The translations under genes and the position numbers were made by a program. The notes beneath the pieces were generated by a model. The model made no database searches, had not been told where the DNA came from, and saw only the letters and a program-made list of their open reading frames with translations. This document shows, piece after piece, positions 8,438 through 11,643 of a stretch of DNA of 11,643 nucleotides. Each line of letters opens with the position of its first letter. Within the stretch, counting starts at the first letter, position 1. This stretch comes from Pseudoneurospora amorphoporcata (Eukaryota > Ascomycota > Sordariomycetes > Sordariales > Sordariaceae), in assembly GCA_033297205.1 (NCBI GenBank), contig MU859510.1:1-11643 (forward strand). Direction: 5' to 3'.

Positions 8438-8986
8438 TTTTTACTACTTCTGTTCCCTGTGTTGACCATTTTTACACAGTCAAAGGGTCGGCCCAACAGT
8501 GGTGTTGGTGCTTGCTTTTGTTTCGTACCGCCCTTGATTGAGTCCTAACACAACCCATCTTGTTCTTTTACTACCACTAACTGACATCTTAACACCAGGT
8601 GATGTGGCAAATGATGTGGGAAATTATATTTCCCACATCATTCAGATTTGCCCATCCCAGCCCAGGTCCGGTGTGGCAGATGCCAGGCCCCCTTCGAGTG
8701 ACCTGTCGCTCGACTTCCACACTGCCCACATTTCGCACACCTTTCGGACCACACGATATTTTATGCCGAAGATATACCACCAGCCTGTTGTCCCTGATGA
8801 ACCGAATCCATCTAAGAACAGTTGAAATACATCCGAAACCGCATACGCGGATTTTTCATCTCCGATGACGCCGAGATACCAGCCCCGTCTACCGATGCAC
8901 CCACACTTGTCCTCGGTGTTGCTTGACTATGCCTCAAATGCCTGACCCAAGGCGAAGCAGAAGCTTTTCTCTTCCTGTGAAATACC
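8438..8986. other. Intergenic region with hairpin, no gene seen
   Basis: Overlapping plus-strand frames are open over about 8538-8868, but they share the same stretch in different registers. Neither has a recognisable domain or splice pattern. The main structure is the hairpin at 8601-8656. Confidence 0.45.
8601..8656. repeat. Long hairpin (perfect 15-base arms, 3-base loop)
   Basis: The arm AATGATGTGGGAAAT (8610-8624) pairs perfectly with ATTTCCCACATCATT (8628-8642) around a TAT loop. Outer sequence GATGTGGCAAAT (8601-8612) pairs imperfectly with ATTTGCCCATC (8646-8656), leaving a small bulge. GATGTGG is also a direct repeat (8601 and 8613). It may be a cruciform-forming site, a tiny degraded foldback element or a transcript hairpin. 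Confidence 0.8.
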
Positions 8987-8988
8987 TA

Positions 8989-9040
8989 CCGTAATAACTC
9001 GCGAAACTGGCCCAGAGCTAACCCTGTTTTTGTGGCAGAT
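8989..9040 (+). repeat. Left terminal inverted repeat of the MITE
   Basis: This 52-base arm starts immediately after a TA at 8987-8988. Its partner is 9201-9252 in reverse complement, differing at one base. Confidence 0.9.
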
Positions 9041-9081
9041 ATGTACAGGGAGCTGGCAGACTCAGCCCGCTTCCTGTACAT
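9041..9081. repeat. Inner hairpin within the MITE
   Basis: ATGTACAGGGAGC (9041-9053) and GCTTCCTGTACAT (9069-9081) are inverted copies with one mismatch around a 15-base spacer. The repeat directly abuts the left terminal arm, so the element has a subterminal foldback as well as terminal ones. Confidence 0.8.
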
Positions 9082-9200
9082 GTAAATGTATATGAGTTAA
9101 GGTGAGGGGGCAATGTTTCTAGTCGGGGGTTTGTTGACTGGGCCTTTACCGTAACATGTTGGCTACACAGGATTACATACGCTTGCTTTTCCTACCTTAC

Positions 9201-9252
9201 ATCTGCCAGAAAAACAGGGTTAGCTCTGGGCCAGTTTCGCGAGTTATTACGG
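9201..9252 (-). repeat. Right terminal inverted repeat of the MITE
   Basis: This arm is the inverted partner of 8989-9040 and is followed by TA at 9253-9254. Beyond the TA the flanks no longer match, which fixes the element boundary. Confidence 0.9.
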
Positions 9253-9254
9253 TA

Positions 9255-9782
9255 TCCTTCCTAGCGAGCAGGGAGAAGTGGCATTTCTGATATGTGGTCG
9301 CGACACGACAAGCTTCGACAATTTTCTCCACATATTCTTCTTTCCTACTTCCCCAGTTTTATCTTCCTTTGTGCTATAAGCCCGCTTCTCATGAGCCACC
9401 GAAGCCCAACCGTTATTTATCATCAAGACCTAAATGAGGCTATGTGTTTTTGCTAACTCTTGGTGAGTCCGAAGCGCATGTAGGTAAATCAGGCCATTGT
9501 TTGGCGCCGTTCAATCTTCCATTATGACCTAAATCCCCATGTTTCCGCCGCTCATGGATTCGGTACTCCTTTTTCTTTATTGTGCTTTGGACTTGTTTGC
9601 GCGGCCTGCCGCCTGTGAAGCGGCTACGATACTTCGCGGCGAGTCAAAGAACAAACGAGCTGCGGTCATACAAGTAATTGGATGGGTCAGACGATGGGTA
9701 CGTCTTCCAAATCACGCAACTGGTGGGCAGATGAGTAGTTCGTGCTTCAACCATGCCTCAATCAGTTCCTTGAGACATTGAC
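9255..9782. other. Intergenic region, no defensible gene
   Basis: An 80-codon plus-strand frame at 9539-9781 starts with an ATG and a hydrophobic stretch (LLFLYCALDLFA). It has no recognisable domain and several possible donors (GTACTC, GTAATT, GTACGT) with no convincing continuation. I leave it uncalled. Confidence 0.4.
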
Positions 9783-10058
9783 ATGGCCCAGAACCACCAT
9801 TTTGCCAGAACTTGGCTCATGAGCAATCGGTCGGTGAAGCAGGATTATCGTATCTATTTCTACCCTTTCCTTCAAGACCTTGTAATCCGATAACCTTCGA
9901 CATCTTCTCCAAACAAAACTAGTCCAAGAATCGTAGAAAACCAAAGACCACACCACAAACACCTGAACTAGCCATGCCATCAGACAACAGCCGACCTCGG
10001 CAATGAAGATTCCACAAAGGCAAGCGTGTGGTATCCAAAATTCAGGCGGTGGTGGTAG
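9783..10058 (+). CDS. Speculative two-exon small protein
   Basis: An ATG at 9783 opens a 36-codon frame (MAQNHHFARTWLM) that stops at 9893 if unspliced. Splicing a GTAATC donor at 9882 to the ACTAG acceptor at 9971 (90 bases) keeps phase 0. It adds a 28-codon exon ending in an Arg/Trp-rich tail (RRWW) at a TAG (10056-10058), giving 61 residues. No family, signal peptide or conserved neighbour supports it. A minus-strand frame at 9762-10094 and another plus-strand frame at 10003-10164 cover the same bases, so this may well be chance. Confidence 0.13.
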
Positions 10059-10351
10059 TGTCAGCGGCGGTGATGGTGAAAGTGATAGCACCAAAACTAT
10101 TAGTGCCTTTGGCGAAGGCGGGCATAGTGAGGGTACAGCACCCAGACAAGAAGTGATGGATTAGTACGGTAGCAATCACAGCAGGAATAAAGATATTTGA
10201 TATGACTACCATGTTCACCCAGCTATACTAGTTTCCGAAAACAATGCATCATCTTTCGCCAACCTAAGCTCCCGTCATGCCGTCCCACCTAGTTTCAGAT
10301 CCATAACCCATCGCATATATCCTTGTCTTTGAAACAGTCCGTCATGTCGGC
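10059..10351. other. Intergenic, 3' side of the next gene
   Basis: The interval lies just beyond the stop of the minus-strand gene ending at 10352. It should include that gene's 3' UTR. A glycine/serine-encoding frame (10036-10164) is an effect of GGT/GGC-rich sequence. Nothing else was recognised. Confidence 0.4.
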
Positions 10352-11041
10352 CTATGCTTCGGGGGCTCTGGTATCCTTGTCGGAATCCTTCAAAGGAAGG
10401 GATATCTGAGGAGATGAAGATACATTTCCGTTGCTGCCTCGAGTAACGCTTCCACTGAGCCAATTATGGTTCATTGAACAGTAGTCTGAAGCCATCTGCT
10501 CCCATCTCGCCTATGATTCAACCTAGTCAGCATTTTGTACGTGTATTCATGGCAAATTTATACACAAACATGAGCGTCAGTGGCAATCACGCACCTGTGC
10601 CTCCTCCTGTCGCTGCTTTTCATCTTCTTCACGTGCAAGGACATATGCAGGCTTCTTGATGACTTCAGAGGCTACTGGTTCCTCCTCATTCCTCTGCTTG
10701 TCGAACGGCTCTCGCTCTCTCTTGAAGTTGACACGAGATGGGTCATCCTTTTTCGCCGGCTTCAGCTTGTGCAAAGCTCTCAATTGCGACTTAACGTTCT
10801 CATGAATGGGCTTTGCTGCCTTGGCTAAACCGTACTTGTTCTCGAGAGCTAAAAATGGATGGTCAGTGATTCGTCAACCAGGATTTGAGTTATATGAAGC
10901 ACATATGGGTGGCAGCTCACAATTCTTCTGCTTTTCAGCAGCCTCTTTCTCTTCAGGCGTAGGACGGAACATCCTCCGCTTCTCCTCTGCGATCTGTTCG
11001 CCTAGGCTTCCCTCCACGTGGCTCAACTTGTGCGTATTCAT
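10352..11041 (-). CDS. Three-exon Lys/Glu-rich hypothetical protein
   Basis: The exons are 11041-10921, 10848-10595 and 10510-10352. Intron 1 (10920-10849, 72 bases) has a GTGAGC donor, an ACTGAC branch site and a TTTAG acceptor. Intron 2 (10594-10511, 84 bases) has a GTGCGT donor, a GCTGAC branch site and an ATAG acceptor. All joins keep phase, giving 177 residues from the ATG at 11041. The protein is extremely hydrophilic: MNTHKLSHVEG, then helical charged stretches (residues 15-40, 45-75 and 105-128) and a Ser/Asn-rich tail (about 145-177). I see no signal peptide, membrane segment or enzyme motif and recognise no family. The reading frame is open upstream only to a TAG at 11075-11077. That TAG can also serve as an acceptor, so a further 5' exon (for example the frame with MGFFDTQRQA at 11241) may exist. 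Intron 2 retention would end the protein in VRDCH instead. Confidence 0.6.
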
Positions 11042-11420
11042 ACCTACTGACTTCTTGGGCTTGGGTTTTTGTGACTACAGATGTGTAGAGGTAATTGCTG
11101 ATTTGAATATCGAACTGGTACTTCAAAAGCACAGGGCAGAGGTCGACTGTTATTTGTGCAAATTTCGGCCGTGCCTACGGCCTCGACAACACGTCGAAGC
11201 ACTTCACTTGATGCTTGCCGCTGTGTGTCAAAGAAGCCCATTGTTCGCCAGCTTTGGTCCGATCTCCTTATCATTTGCGAACAGGGTCCCTCATCCCGCG
11301 AGGGCGTAGAGGCTCTTTGTTAAACCATCAGGGCTAATAATAGCAGAAGTAATGGGACCCAAAATGTTAGTCTCTCTGACACAACAGGGCATACTAAGAG
11401 TGTGGTTGTTTCCGTGCTGT

Positions 11421-11458
11421 TGTCGTATAAAGAGGTTGTCGTGTAAAAATATACGACA
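11421..11458. repeat. 9-base inverted repeat with overlapping direct repeat
   Basis: TGTCGTATA (11421-11429) and TATACGACA (11450-11458) are perfect inverted copies 20 bases apart. GTTGTCGT also occurs twice in the same orientation, at 11419 and 11435. Confidence 0.6.
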
Positions 11459-11551
11459 GAACAAGCTCGCCCGGGCCATATTGCTCATGCGCCGTAACGT
11501 ACAGCCATTTACACCCCCCTCGTTCCTTTTATACGGCTATTTGAACCATGG

Positions 11552-11572
11552 TGATGATGATGATGATGATGA
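11552..11572. repeat. (TGA)7 microsatellite
   Basis: Seven perfect TGA units follow an ACCATGG. The repeat would be expected to vary in length between isolates. Confidence 0.9.
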
Positions 11573-11643
11573 ATTTTTCGACTACGTTCTACCAATACTA
11601 GATAATAAGTCGTGCCTGCGACGACGGCGTGGCATAGGTACAT

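Larger units (their letters stand above)
8989..9252. mobile_element. MITE with 52-base TIRs and TA target site (Tc1/mariner type)
   Basis: The element is 264 bases long. The left terminal inverted repeat (8989-9040) begins CCGTAATAACTCGCGAAACT, and the reverse complement of the right end (9201-9252) begins identically. The two arms match at 51 of 52 positions, the only difference being G against C after the run of five T (9032 and 9209). TA flanks both ends (8987-8988 and 9253-9254), as produced by Tc1/mariner-superfamily transposases, which include the fungal Fot1/pogo families. There is no transposase inside, so it is non-autonomous. The near-identical arms, and a mismatch that is a transversion, argue against strong repeat-induced point mutation and suggest a fairly recent insertion. 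An internal copy of the tip (TACCGTAA at 9147-9154) and an inner hairpin lie between the arms. The class is inferred from structure; I do not recognise the family. Confidence 0.88.
11042..11643. other. Right end, upstream of the three-exon gene
   Basis: This may hold 5' exons and the promoter of the minus-strand gene. Two minus-strand frames between about 11085 and 11274 look protein-like but overlap each other, and one has an internal TAG. Candidate donors at 11178 (GTAGGC) and 11121 (GTACCA) would join in phase to an acceptor at 11075. I cannot choose between these and a simple 5' UTR. Confidence 0.4.

Noticed and set aside
8538..8868. Two overlapping plus-strand frames of 89-95 codons
   Set aside because: They overlap in different registers across the hairpin, with no domains, start context or introns to choose between them.
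10806..11309. A 167-codon plus-strand open frame
   Set aside because: It runs across the introns and exons of the minus-strand Lys/Glu-rich gene and has no domain. The minus strand explains the region better.

Overview
The window looks like nuclear DNA of a filamentous ascomycete (Pezizomycotina, probably Sordariomycetes). It is gene-sparse. The genes carry short introns (50-90 bases) with GT donors, CTAAC/CTGAC-type branch sites and YAG acceptors. The one gene I recognise is a secreted fungal GH7 cellulase whose features match the Humicola insolens EGI type.

Layout: bases 1-1566 hold no gene I can defend, apart from a weak minus-strand frame at 248-586. A tentative three-exon small plus-strand gene spans 1567-1908. 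A single-exon minus-strand gene (2303-3283) encodes a 326-residue, highly charged, coiled-coil-rich protein of unknown function. Its upstream region (about 3408-3757) contains a degenerate tandem repeat with a period near 150 bases. The minus-strand GH7 endoglucanase (4331-5735, two exons) is the best-supported gene. About 1.4 kb upstream of it has no recognised gene but holds a palindrome at 6568-6605. A second unknown charged protein lies on the minus strand at 7169-7903.

From 8438 to about 10350 the sequence is mostly non-coding. It holds a long imperfect hairpin (8601-8656) and a complete MITE-like element (8989-9252), with 52-base terminal inverted repeats differing at one position and flanked by TA, as expected of Tc1/mariner-superfamily insertions. 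A three-exon minus-strand gene for a lysine/glutamate-rich protein occupies 10352-11041. The right end carries a TGA-repeat microsatellite and small inverted repeats.

The genes do not form a visible pathway or cluster. The cellulase acts outside the cell on plant cell-wall glucan, and the other proteins look intracellular and have no assigned role. I found no CRISPR, tRNA, rRNA or multi-gene defence system. The most distinctive structure is the MITE.
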